DNA from: Virgisporangium aurantiacum
GTDB taxonomy: Bacteria > Actinomycetota > Actinomycetes > Mycobacteriales > Micromonosporaceae
DNA: 64,000 bases
Reading direction: 5' to 3'
Assembly: GCF_016863635.1 (NCBI RefSeq)
Contig: NZ_BOPG01000084.1
Location: 38,537-102,536 of the forward strand
In this document: positions 24,403-32,626 of the stretch, one piece after another
Layout of the letters: the number at the start of each line of letters is the position of its first letter
Position numbering within the stretch: position 1 is the stretch's first letter
Position numbers and translations under genes: made by a program
The notes under the pieces: generated by a model
The model's input: the letters and a program-made list of their open reading frames with translations, nothing else
Told to the model about the DNA's origin: nothing
Database searches by the model: none

Positions 24403-24944
24403 GCGGCGATGTTCGTGTAGGTGCTGCGCACCGCTTCGAGCCGGAGGCTGCGGAACCGGCCGGGCTCCTTGGCGTACGCGGCCCGGCCGCGGTCGGTGAC
24501 GAACGCCTGCTCGGGCACCCGGTCGGCGCCGGCGGGGACGAACTTCAGCACCTCGTCGATCGCGGCCGCGGCCCGGTTCAGCATGGCCTTGGCCCGGGCC
24601 AGGCCGTCGGCGGTCAGGGCCGCGGTGTCGGCCGGCACGTTGCGGGCGTAGGCGTCGGCGACGCTGAGCCACTCGCCGGGATCGAGCAGTTCCGACACCT
24701 CGGGGCCGCCGTAGCGCACCGATCCGTCGGCGGGCGGCGGCAGGATCTGCTGCGGCAGGCGGAAGGTGAACTCGCGCTGCCGGCCGTCCTGCGGGCAGGT
24801 GCCGGTGTAGTGGCTGGCCAGGTCGCCGTCACCGGTGTCGATGACGGAGCTGCTGCGCGGGAACCTGATCTCGCCGCATTCACACGGATGCAGGTCCATG
24901 AAGAGGTGGGCTTCCTCGTTGGTCCGGGCGAGCCGCAAAGCCAT
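24393..24944 (-). CDS. Hypothetical protein with a cysteine-rich N-terminus
   Basis: 183 residues. HPCECGE (C20, C22) and a further C at 50 in TGTCPQDGRQREF could form a zinc knuckle. A helical C-terminal half (DTAALTADGLARAKAMLNRA, then AIDEVLKFVPAG) ends RLEAVRSTYTNIAAQL. I do not recognise the family. It closes the island and overlaps copy B by 10 bp in convergent orientation. No signal peptide. It may be part of the toxin system or an unrelated neighbour. Confidence 0.68.
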   Translation of the reverse strand: MALRLARTNEEAHLFMDLHPCECGEIRFPRSSSVIDTGDGDLASHYTGTCPQDGRQREFTFRLPQQILPPPADGSVRYGGPEVSELLDPGEWLSVADAYARNVPADTAALTADGLARAKAMLNRAAAAIDEVLKFVPAGADRVPEQAFVTDRGRAAYAKEPGRFRSLRLEAVRSTYTNIAAQL

Positions 24945-25016
24945 GCGTCAACCCTATCCATTTAGCCCACACTAAAATCTTCGGCTTCCGTAGCCCGTTC
25001 AGCCAGAGTCCGACGC

Positions 25017-25808
25017 ATGGAGAAGATGCGCGTCGGCTTCGGCGCACTGCGACTGACCGGCCCCGGCGCCTGGGAGCCGACGCCCGACCGGGAGGCGGCG
25101 CGGGCCGTGCTGCGCCGGGCCGTCGACCTCGGCGTCACCCACATCGACACCGCCGACTCGTACGGGCTCGGCGACAACGAGGAGCTGATCGCCGAGGCGC
25201 TGTACCCGTACCCGGCCGAGCTGACGATCGCCACGAAAGCCGGGCAGTCGCGGCCGGGCCGGAGTGCGTGGGTGCCCCTCGGCCGCCCGGAGTACCTGCG
25301 GCAACAGGCCGAGCTGAGCCTGCGCCGGCTGCGGGTCGACCGGCTCGACCTGTTCTACCTGCACCGGGTCGATCCGAAGGTTCCGTTCGAGGACCAGCTC
25401 GGCGCGCTGCGCGAACTCCGCGACGAGGGCAAGGTCGCCGGGGTCGGGCTTTCCGAGGTGACGCGGGAGCAGCTGGCCGAGGCCGAGAAGGTGGTGCCGA
25501 TCACGGCCGTGCAGAACCTCTACAACTGGGCCGACCGCACCCACGAGCCGGTGGTCGAGTACTGCACCGACGTCGGCACGACGTTCGTGCCCTGGCTGCC
25601 GGTCGCGGGCGGTCGTTCCGACGCCCGGCTCACCGCCGTCGCCGCCGAGACCGGCGCGACACCGACGCAGGTCGCGCTCGCCTGGCTGCTGCACCGGTCG
25701 CCGGTGGTGCTGCCGATCCCGGGCACCCGCTCGCCCGAGCACCTCGCCGAGAACGTGGCGGCCGCCACGATCGAACTGACCGCCGAGCAGGTCAGGCGGC
25801 TAGCCTGA
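25017..25808 (+). CDS. Aldo/keto reductase
   Basis: 263 residues. ITHIDTADSYG-like segment VTHIDTADSYGLGDNEELIA holds the Asp and Tyr of the catalytic tetrad, ATKAG supplies the Lys and FYLHRVD the His. The AKR fold is completed by LPIPGTRSPEHLAENVAAA at the NADPH-binding C-terminus. Length is at the short end of the family, without the long C-loop. The substrate is unknown. It is transcribed divergently from the island's last gene (72-bp gap) and overlaps the RDD gene by 17 bp at its end. Confidence 0.9.
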   Translation: MEKMRVGFGALRLTGPGAWEPTPDREAARAVLRRAVDLGVTHIDTADSYGLGDNEELIAEALYPYPAELTIATKAGQSRPGRSAWVPLGRPEYLRQQAELSLRRLRVDRLDLFYLHRVDPKVPFEDQLGALRELRDEGKVAGVGLSEVTREQLAEAEKVVPITAVQNLYNWADRTHEPVVEYCTDVGTTFVPWLPVAGGRSDARLTAVAAETGATPTQVALAWLLHRSPVVLPIPGTRSPEHLAENVAAATIELTAEQVRRLA

Positions 25809-26373
25809 CCACCACCGTCTTGGCCGGCTTGTCGTGCAGGCACTGCCGGTACGGCTTGTCCCACAGGCACCACAGCGGGTCGATCAGCCCGATGTAGCAG
25901 TTCGCCAGCAGGTTGAACAGCAGGACCAGGCCCCACCGGCCGGCCAACTGCCCGCGGCTCAGCCGCGCACCGGGCTCCAGCGGCGCGATCGCGATCTTCA
26001 GCATCCGCTTGCCGGGCGTCTGCCCGTTCCACCGCAGCGGGACCTCCACCTCGTACGCGTACTGGGAGACGACGACGACCGCCGTGATGCCGACGACCGC
26101 GACGACCACCAGGACCGGGGATTGGTCTCCGGTGAGGTAGCTGATCAGCTTCACCGCCATGCCGACGACGAACCCGCCCGCGATCAGCAGGACGAACTGG
26201 ATCAGCCCGTCGATGACGCGGGCGCCGAGCCGCGCGCCCGCGTTCGACAACGGCCGGCCGTCGGGGGCGAGCTGGAACACCGGCTGCGGTACCTGGTAGT
26301 CGCCCGACATCGACGGATACTGCGGCAGCTGTCCGTACGGGTACTGCGGAGGATATTGAGGCTGGTCGCTCAC
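25792..26373 (-). CDS. RDD family membrane protein
   Basis: 193 residues from GTG 26373. The N-terminal 50 residues are Tyr/Pro/Gln-rich (YPPQYPYGQLPQYPS), followed by ARLGARVIDGLIQFVLLIAG (the R-D-G of RDD). A second hydrophobic segment VVVVAVVGITAVVVVSQYAY and QTPGKRMLKI complete the family pattern, and a third segment includes LLFNLLANCYIGLID. RDD proteins are small polytopic membrane proteins of uncertain role, sometimes in ion transport or stress. The soluble N-terminus is typical for actinobacteria. Convergent with the aldo/keto reductase gene. Confidence 0.88.
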   Translation of the reverse strand: MSDQPQYPPQYPYGQLPQYPSMSGDYQVPQPVFQLAPDGRPLSNAGARLGARVIDGLIQFVLLIAGGFVVGMAVKLISYLTGDQSPVLVVVAVVGITAVVVVSQYAYEVEVPLRWNGQTPGKRMLKIAIAPLEPGARLSRGQLAGRWGLVLLFNLLANCYIGLIDPLWCLWDKPYRQCLHDKPAKTVVVRLAA

Positions 26374-26414
26374 CTTGCCACTTGTAGCAGGTTTGAGCCA
26401 CGCCGAAGGTCCCG

Positions 26415-27395
26415 CTACAGGTTGGGGAAGGTCGATATGCGACTGAGATCGTCGTCGATCTCGCGCAGGCCCCGACCGACGATCTTCGGGTCGGCCGCGA
26501 TCGCGACCCCGGTGTCCTTGTCGTCGTAGTCGAACTGGGCGAGCACGTGCCGGATCGCCTCCAGCCGGGCCCGCTTCTTGTCGTTGCTCTTCACCACGAT
26601 CCACGGCGCGTCGGCGGTGTCGGTGTAGAAGAACATCGCCTCCTTGGCCTCGGTGTAGTCGTCCCACTTGTCGAGCGAGGCGATGTCCATCGGGGAGAGC
26701 TTCCACTGGCGTACCGGGTCGATCTGCCGGATCGCGAACCGGGTGCGCTGCTCGTCGCGCGACACCGAGAACCAGAACTTCACGAGGTGGATGCCCGACC
26801 GGACCAGCATGCGTTCAAGATCCGGGGTCTGGCGCATGAACTCCAGGTAGTCGGTGCGGGTGCAGAAGCCCATCACCCGGTCGACGCCGGCGCGGTTGTA
26901 CCAGGACCGGTCGAACAGCACGATCTCGCCCGCCGCCGGGAGGTGGGCCAGGTAACGCTGGAAGTACCACTGGGTGGACTCGCGCTCGCTGGGCTTCTCC
27001 AGCGCCACCACGCTGGCGCCGCGGGGGTTCAGGTGCTCGGTGAACCGCTTGATGGTGCCGCCCTTGCCGGCGGCGTCGCGGCCCTCGAACAGGATGACCA
27101 GCTTCTGGCCGTTCAGCTTGATCCACTTCTGCAGTTTCAGCAGTTCGATCTGCAACTGCCGCTTCTCGCGGTCATACTGCTCGCGGGACATCCGCTCCGG
27201 GTACGGGTAGTCCTCCCGCCACGTCTCGACGACGTTGCCGTCCTTGTCGAGGAGGAGCGGCTCGTCCTCGTCGTCGAAGTCGACCCGGTAGTCGCCGAGG
27301 TTGTCCAGAACATGTGCGAAGTCGAGCTCGTCCAGGCGGGGGTCGTGGAACAGCGGTCGGTGGTCGTGTACCTCGGAGCTCATGCCCGTGGTCAT
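26415..27395 (-). CDS. ppk2: Polyphosphate kinase 2
   Basis: 326 residues. The P-loop is FEGRDAAGKGGTIKRFTEHL, and the lid/Walker B region is FDRSWYNRAGVDRVMGFC, both diagnostic of PPK2. FSVSRDEQRTRFAIRQIDPVRQW is the conserved middle block. Length fits class I PPK2, which phosphorylates GDP/ADP from polyphosphate or makes polyphosphate. Start ATG 27395 or ATG 27383; neither has a convincing ribosome site. Together with the polyphosphate glucokinase at 12.8 kb it gives two ways to spend polyphosphate. It is divergent from the sigma factor gene. Confidence 0.95.
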   Translation of the reverse strand: MTTGMSSEVHDHRPLFHDPRLDELDFAHVLDNLGDYRVDFDDEDEPLLLDKDGNVVETWREDYPYPERMSREQYDREKRQLQIELLKLQKWIKLNGQKLVILFEGRDAAGKGGTIKRFTEHLNPRGASVVALEKPSERESTQWYFQRYLAHLPAAGEIVLFDRSWYNRAGVDRVMGFCTRTDYLEFMRQTPDLERMLVRSGIHLVKFWFSVSRDEQRTRFAIRQIDPVRQWKLSPMDIASLDKWDDYTEAKEAMFFYTDTADAPWIVVKSNDKKRARLEAIRHVLAQFDYDDKDTGVAIAADPKIVGRGLREIDDDLSRISTFPNL

Positions 27396-27568
27396 ACCCG
27401 CCGTGGCCGACCCGCATGTCGCCCGGACGCGACGGTCGAGTGAACAATGCCGCTATTACGGACGCCACGGGAAGCGCGCGTGTGAGGAACGGGCCGCTTG
27501 GGAATGTCAACGGTCACCCCGACCGATCCCGGAACCGTGAGGATCTGCGCGTGCAGGAGGAGCAAACT

Positions 27569-28381
27569 GTGGCCGGTGACTCGGCCGCGGACAACAGAGC
27601 CGGCGGCGGTAAGCCCGTCCGAAACCGGGACGACGCCAACAGCTCCGAATCCATGCTCGGCCGGTTGGCGAAATTGGAGCCCGGCAGCCCCGAGTACGGC
27701 CAACTCCGCGCCCGCATCATCGAAGACCTGCTGCCGCTGGCCACGCACCTCGCGGCCCGCTTCCGCAACCGCGGCGAGCCGTTCGACGACCTCGTGCAGG
27801 TCGCGAACCTGGCGCTCATCAAGGCCGCCGACGGGTTCGATCCGGACCGCGGGGTCAGCTTCTCCAGTTACGCCGTTCCGTTCATCGCCGGCGAACTGAA
27901 GCGGCATTTCCGCGACAAGACCTGGCACGTGCGCGTCCCGCGCCGGCTGCAGGAGCTGAGCCTGCAGATCAACCGGGCCACCGACGAGCTCACCCAGCGG
28001 CTCGGCCGGTCACCGACCGTCGCCGACCTCGCCAAGCACCTGGAGATCGGCGAGGAGGAGACGATCGAGGCCCTGGAGGCCGCCGGTGCCTACCACAGCC
28101 TGTCCCTCGACGCGCCCGCCGGCGGCGAGGACGGCGCGAGCACGCTGGTGGACCTCATCGGCACCGAGGACACCGACCTGGCCGAGGTCGACGCCCGGGT
28201 GGCGCTGCCGCCGTTGCTGGCCACCCTGCCCGCACGCGAGCAACGCATCCTGGCGATGCGGTTCTACGGCAACCTGACCCAGTCGCAGATCGCGGCCGAG
28301 ATGGGCATCTCCCAGATGCACGTCTCCCGCCTGATCACCAAGGCCCTGGCCTCGCTGCGGCACCAGCTCCTGGACGACTGA
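27569..28381 (+). CDS. Stress-response sigma factor (SigB/SigF group)
   Basis: 270 residues from GTG 27569, preceded by GGAGG 8 bases upstream. An N-terminal 30-residue hydrophilic tail leads to sigma region 2 (EPFDDLVQVANLALIKAADG), then FSSYAVPFIAGELKRHFRDK with the RHFRDK of SigB/SigF. VPRRLQELSLQINRATDEL and SPTVADLAKHLEIGEEETIE form region 3. The region 4 HTH is LTQSQIAAEMGISQMHVSRL. Such factors control general stress or development and are held by anti-sigma kinases. No RsbW gene is adjacent; a STAS protein is at 58 kb. Confidence 0.92.
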   Translation: MAGDSAADNRAGGGKPVRNRDDANSSESMLGRLAKLEPGSPEYGQLRARIIEDLLPLATHLAARFRNRGEPFDDLVQVANLALIKAADGFDPDRGVSFSSYAVPFIAGELKRHFRDKTWHVRVPRRLQELSLQINRATDELTQRLGRSPTVADLAKHLEIGEEETIEALEAAGAYHSLSLDAPAGGEDGASTLVDLIGTEDTDLAEVDARVALPPLLATLPAREQRILAMRFYGNLTQSQIAAEMGISQMHVSRLITKALASLRHQLLDD

Positions 28382-28403
28382 CCGGGCGCGGGGCACAAAA
28401 AAT

Positions 28404-28423
28404 GGAAGGGAGATCTCCCTTCC
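28404..28423. terminator. 20-bp perfect palindrome after the sigma factor gene
   Basis: GGAAGGGAGATCTCCCTTCC is a perfect palindrome, forming an 8-bp stem with a GATC tip. It is preceded by AAAAAAT on the + strand, so on the minus strand it would read as a hairpin followed by T residues. There is no minus-strand gene here for it to end; it may serve as a structure at the end of the sigma factor mRNA or a regulator site. Confidence 0.55.
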
Positions 28424-28432
28424 GTATTCAAC

Positions 28433-28465
28433 GTATAACACAGGTGGGGTCTTGCGGCAAGACCC
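28433..28465 (+). promoter_or_regulatory. Promoter with a rifamycin-associated element (RAE) before helR
   Basis: GGGTCTTGCGGCAAGACCC at 28447-28465 is a perfect 8+3+8 inverted repeat and agrees with the published RAE pattern (GGGGCTTGCGGCAAGGCCCC, as I recall it) around the TTGCGGCAA core. TATAAC lies near 28433, and the helR start is 24 bp further on. Known RAEs mediate rifamycin-induced expression of resistance genes in actinomycetes, so induction by rifamycins is expected. Confidence 0.85.
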
Positions 28466-28489
28466 GGGTTCTGGCGCAAACTCGCTGAC

Positions 28490-30637
28490 GTGAATCAGCT
28501 GACCACCAGCGCGTTCGAGCTTCCCGACAATCTCGCCCCCAAGTCGGACCCGGCGTTGATCGCCCGCGACGAGAAGCACTTCGCCGTCATCGCGGAGAGC
28601 CTTGAGCGGACGGTCACCGAGTTGTCGGACCGGCTGGAGGCCGCCCGCAGGTCGCCCGCCCGGAAGGGGCGGCAGGCGGTGGACCGCGACGAGGAGGTCC
28701 GCCGGCTGACCGCGCGCCTGCGCACCCTGAGCCGGTTCGGGGTCGACCTGTGCCTCGGGCACATGGTCGGCGCCGACGACGAACCCGTGTACATCGGGCG
28801 GCAGGGGCTCACCGACAGCGACGGGCGCCGGCTGCTGGTCGACTGGCGGTCGCCGGCCGCCGAGCCATTCTTCGGCGCCACGCACGCCAACCCGATGGGC
28901 CTCACCAGCCGGCGCCGGTACCGGTGGACCCGCGGCCGGATCACCGACTACTGGGACGAGGTGTTCACCGCCGACGGGTTCGACGGGCACCGCGCCGCCC
29001 TCGACGACCAGTCGGCGTTCATCGCCAGCCTGGGCGACAGCCGGTCGCCCCGGATGCGGGACGTGCTCGGCACCATCCAGGCCGACCAGGACGCCATCAT
29101 CCGGGCCGGGTCCGGCGGCGCGCTCGTGGTCGACGGCGGGCCGGGTACCGGCAAGACGGTCGTCGCCCTGCACCGCACCGCCTACCTGCTGTACTCCGAC
29201 CCGCGCCTCGGTCACCGGCGGGGTGCCGTGCTGTTCGTCGGCCCGCACGAGCCGTACCTGGCCTACGTGTCGGACGTTCTGCCCAACCTCGGCGAGGACG
29301 ACGTGCAGACCTGCACCCTGCGCGACCTGGTCGTCGAGGGAGCGGCCGCGGTCGCCGAGACGGATCCGGAGGTGGCGGCGCTGAAATCGTCGGCCCGGTT
29401 GGTGACGGCGATCGAGGCGGCCGTGCGGTTCTACGAGGAGCCGCCGGCGACGGGCATGCGGGTGGCCATCCACGAGTCCGAGGTCTTCCTGACCGCCGAC
29501 GACTGGGCGGCGGCGTTCGAGGCGCCCGACCCCGGCACCCCGCACAACGAGGCCCGCGACCAGGTCTGGGCGGAACTGCTGACGATCCTGCTGGACAAGT
29601 ACGACGGCGACGAACCGGAGCACCTGCTGCGCCGGTCGCTGGAGCGGAACCGGGACCTGGCCACCGCGTTCAGCCGCGCGTGGCCGCTGCTCGAAGCGGC
29701 CGACCTCGTCGGCGACCTGTGGACCGTGCCCGCCTACCTGCGCCGGTGCGCGCCGTGGCTGGGTGCTCACGACGTCACAAAATTGCAGCGCCCGGCACCG
29801 AAAGCCTGGACCGTCGCCGATCTGCCGTTTCTGGACGCGGCCCGGCAGCGCCTCGGCGATCCGGAGGCGTCGCGGCGGGCGCGGGTGCGCGGGGCCGCCG
29901 TCGCCGCCGAACGCGCGCGGATGGCCACGGTGGTCGACGACCTGCTCGAAGCGCACTCCTACGACGACGGCGAGGGCCTGCTGGTGATGCTGACCCAGCA
30001 GGACATGCGCGACGTGCTGGTCGAAGGGGCCGGGCCGCCCGACGCCGACCCCGACCTGCTCGCCGGCCCGTTCGCGCACATCGTGGTCGACGAGGCGCAG
30101 GAACTCACCGACGCGGAGTGGCAGATGCTCCTGCTGCGGTGCCCGTCCCGGAGCTTCACGATCGTCGGTGACCGGGCCCAGGCCCGGCGCGGCTTCACCG
30201 AGTCGTGGCGGGACCGGCTCGCGCGCGTCGGCCTGGACCGCGTCGACATCGCGACGCTGACGATCAACTACCGGACGCCGGCGGAGGTCATGACCGAGGC
30301 CGAACCGGTGATCCGGGCCGCCCTGCCGGACGCCAACGTGCCGACGTCGATCCGCAGCAACGGCGTACCGGTGACGCACGGGTCGGTGCGGGACCTCGGC
30401 CCGATCCTCGACGCCTGGCTCGCTGCGAACCCCGAGGGACTCGCGTGTGTCATCGGCGACCCGACGTTCGAGGGCGTGGGACGGGTGCGGTCGCTGACGC
30501 CCGAACTGTCGAAGGGCCTGGAGTTCGACCTGGTCGTGCTGATCGACCCGGAGCGGTTCGGCACCGGCATCGAAGGTGCGGTGGACCGGTACGTCGCGAT
30601 GACCCGCGCGACGCAGCGCCTGGTGATCCTCAGCTAG
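28490..30637 (+). CDS. helR: HelR-like RNA polymerase recycling ATPase (rifamycin resistance)
   Basis: 715 residues from GTG 28490. An N-terminal coiled coil (about 30-85), as in HelD/HelR proteins that reach into the RNA polymerase channels, is followed by a UvrD-like motor: Walker A GGPGTGKT at 216-223, VVDEAQELTD as motif II, GDRAQARRGF as motif III and TRATQRLVILS as motif VI. LVDWRSPAAEPFFGA is the Q-like/N-terminal helicase element. The gene carries an RAE promoter element, the known signature of HelR, which displaces rifamycin from RNA polymerase. No rifamycin cluster is present in this window, so it is probably an intrinsic inducible resistance gene. Convergent with the VWA gene. Confidence 0.9.
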   Translation: MNQLTTSAFELPDNLAPKSDPALIARDEKHFAVIAESLERTVTELSDRLEAARRSPARKGRQAVDRDEEVRRLTARLRTLSRFGVDLCLGHMVGADDEPVYIGRQGLTDSDGRRLLVDWRSPAAEPFFGATHANPMGLTSRRRYRWTRGRITDYWDEVFTADGFDGHRAALDDQSAFIASLGDSRSPRMRDVLGTIQADQDAIIRAGSGGALVVDGGPGTGKTVVALHRTAYLLYSDPRLGHRRGAVLFVGPHEPYLAYVSDVLPNLGEDDVQTCTLRDLVVEGAAAVAETDPEVAALKSSARLVTAIEAAVRFYEEPPATGMRVAIHESEVFLTADDWAAAFEAPDPGTPHNEARDQVWAELLTILLDKYDGDEPEHLLRRSLERNRDLATAFSRAWPLLEAADLVGDLWTVPAYLRRCAPWLGAHDVTKLQRPAPKAWTVADLPFLDAARQRLGDPEASRRARVRGAAVAAERARMATVVDDLLEAHSYDDGEGLLVMLTQQDMRDVLVEGAGPPDADPDLLAGPFAHIVVDEAQELTDAEWQMLLLRCPSRSFTIVGDRAQARRGFTESWRDRLARVGLDRVDIATLTINYRTPAEVMTEAEPVIRAALPDANVPTSIRSNGVPVTHGSVRDLGPILDAWLAANPEGLACVIGDPTFEGVGRVRSLTPELSKGLEFDLVVLIDPERFGTGIEGAVDRYVAMTRATQRLVILS

Positions 30638-30643
30638 GCAGCC

Positions 30644-30682
30644 CGGCCGCGCCGTCTCAAGCGGCGCGGCCGCGCCGTTTTA
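30644..30682. terminator. GC-rich tandem hairpins ending helR
   Basis: CGGCCGCGCCG (30644-30654) pairs with CGGCGCGGCCG (30662-30672) around a 7-base loop. The palindrome GGCGCGGCCGCGCC then continues to GTTTTA, giving a short U-tract. The same 14-mer recurs inside the 3' end of the VWA gene, so three near-identical copies lie within 60 bp. Confidence 0.75.
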
Positions 30683-32626
30683 GGCGGCGCGGCCGCGCCG
30701 GCCCCGCCTGGCCCGGATGTAGTCGTTGACCACGTACTGGCCGAGGTCGTCGACGTCGGGGGTGAAGACGCGGCCACCGCTGCGCCGCGCCACCGCGTCG
30801 ACGAACCGGCGCAGACCGGGATCCTCGCCCAGCATGAACACGTTCAACGTAGCGCCGTACCTCGTGAGCTGGTCGACCTCGCGCACCGTGAGCGAGATCG
30901 TCTCGTGCAGCGGTGGCCAGTGGAACACCGGCTCGCCGTCCGCTTCGAGGTGGGCGGTCGGCTCGCCGTCGGTGACCACCAGCACCACCGGCTCGGCGTC
31001 GGAGTGCTTGCGCAGGTGCCGGCCGGCCAGCTTGAGCGCGTGGTGCAGGTTCGTGCCCTGCACCATGTCGGGATCGACCGCCGCCAGTTCGCCCTGCGAC
31101 AGCGTCATCGCGTACCGGCCGAACCCGATGATCTGCAGCGCGTCCTGCGGGAACTTCGTCGCCACCAGGTGCGAGAGGGCGAGCGCCGTCTGCTTCATCG
31201 GGCCCCACCGGCCCTCGGCGACCATCGAGAACGACAGGTCGACGCACAGCGCCACCGCGGCCGAGGCGCGCCGCTCGGTCTCGGCCACCTCGAAGTCGTC
31301 GACCTTGAGCCGGACCGGACCCGGCCGTCGCACCGCGTTGGCCACCGTGCGCACGACGTCGAGCGGTTGCTCGTCGCCGAACTCCCACGACCGCGACGCG
31401 CCGGTGAGCTCACCGGCCGCGCCGGCGCTGCGCAGGTCGTGCTGCCCGCGCCGGCCCGATTCGAGGTGGGCGAACACGTGCCGCAGCGCCGTGCCACCGA
31501 GCCGGCGCAGCGCCTTCGGGCTGAGCCCGAGCCCTTCCGCGCCCCGCTCCAGCCAGCCCTGCCGGCGCAGTTCCCGTTCGAGTTCCTGCAGCCGGCGCAC
31601 CTCGTCGGCGGCGTCGCGGCCGAGTTGGCGCGACACCGACTCGACGTCGATGTCGTCGAGGGTGGCGCCCGGGTGCTGCTGGCCGATCTGGTCGAGCAGG
31701 TCGTCGAGGTCGGCGATGTCGCCCAGAGCGCCGGCCGCCTCGCCGTACCCGAGTTCGCCCTCGCCGCGCACCCGGCTCCGCTGGTCCCAGTTCAGGTCGG
31801 GACGCAGCGTGCGCAGGTTGGCCGACAGCGCGGCCAGCTCGCCGGACAGGTCGGCGCCGCCGAGCGCCTGCGCCATCAGGCCGGCCAGTTCCTCGCGCTG
31901 CTCCGGGGTGAGCGAGCGCATGAGCCGCTCGGCCGCGGCGGCCCGGCGGGCCAGCGTGTCGATCAGCTCGTCGATCGAGCCCGGCTGCTCCGGGAAGAAG
32001 TCGCCGTGCTTCTCCATGAACTCGTTGAACGCGTCGGCCGTGTCTTCGCCGCGGGCGTGCCGGCCGAGCAGGTCGTTGAGGTCGCTGAGCATCTGCTTGA
32101 CGGCGGCACCCGCCTCCGGCCCGGCGTTCTGCAGGGCCTGCTTCATGCCGGCGAACCGCTGTTCCAGGACGTCGTTGCGCAGCCCGTCGAGAATCTGCTG
32201 GTAGATCTGGCGGGCCTCGGCGCTGGCCCAGTCGTAGTTCGCCAGCTCCTCGACCGCCCGCGCCGTCGACCGGGGCAGGTTGTCGAGCTGCGCCTCGGCG
32301 AACCGGGCGTTGTCGTCGTCGCGCTGGGCGAGCTCGTCGCGCTCGGCGGCAAGGGCCTGGTCGAGCCGGGCCTGTGCCCGGGTGACGGCGCCGTCGAGGT
32401 TGCCGCGCCGCATCGCCTCGCGGCGCAGCCTTCGCGCCCGCGCCAGCAGGTCGTCGAGCCCGCGCCCGCCCTCCGGGCCACGCCGGAGCAGGTTGCGCAG
32501 CGCGTCGCGCAGGCTGCCGCCGGCCAGCACCTCGGCGCCGACCTGGTCGACGGCCGCGCGCACGTCGTACGGCGGGGCGAGCGGGTCGGGCCCGCCCCGC
32601 CAGGCACCGTACCGGTTGATCGTCAT
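30680..32626 (-). CDS. VWA domain-containing chelatase-like protein
   Basis: 648 residues. About 400 residues are helical and charged (for example NYDWASAEARQIYQQILDGL, LNDLLGRHARGEDTADAF), and a C-terminal VWA domain begins ASAAVALCVDLSFSMVAEGR, with the MIDAS DLSFS as D-x-S-x-S. TDGEPTAHLEADGEP carries the third MIDAS loop. It is the second gene of a pair with the AAA gene upstream (ATGA overlap), the MoxR/magnesium-chelatase-like layout seen in actinobacteria, which may insert metals or assemble protein complexes. The substrate is unknown. Confidence 0.9.
   Translation of the reverse strand: MTINRYGAWRGGPDPLAPPYDVRAAVDQVGAEVLAGGSLRDALRNLLRRGPEGGRGLDDLLARARRLRREAMRRGNLDGAVTRAQARLDQALAAERDELAQRDDDNARFAEAQLDNLPRSTARAVEELANYDWASAEARQIYQQILDGLRNDVLEQRFAGMKQALQNAGPEAGAAVKQMLSDLNDLLGRHARGEDTADAFNEFMEKHGDFFPEQPGSIDELIDTLARRAAAAERLMRSLTPEQREELAGLMAQALGGADLSGELAALSANLRTLRPDLNWDQRSRVRGEGELGYGEAAGALGDIADLDDLLDQIGQQHPGATLDDIDVESVSRQLGRDAADEVRRLQELERELRRQGWLERGAEGLGLSPKALRRLGGTALRHVFAHLESGRRGQHDLRSAGAAGELTGASRSWEFGDEQPLDVVRTVANAVRRPGPVRLKVDDFEVAETERRASAAVALCVDLSFSMVAEGRWGPMKQTALALSHLVATKFPQDALQIIGFGRYAMTLSQGELAAVDPDMVQGTNLHHALKLAGRHLRKHSDAEPVVLVVTDGEPTAHLEADGEPVFHWPPLHETISLTVREVDQLTRYGATLNVFMLGEDPGLRRFVDAVARRSGGRVFTPDVDDLGQYVVNDYIRARRGRRGRAA

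Noticed and set aside
28010..30379. 789-codon minus-strand frame opposite helR
   Set aside because: It lacks motifs, and helR motifs are complete in the other direction.
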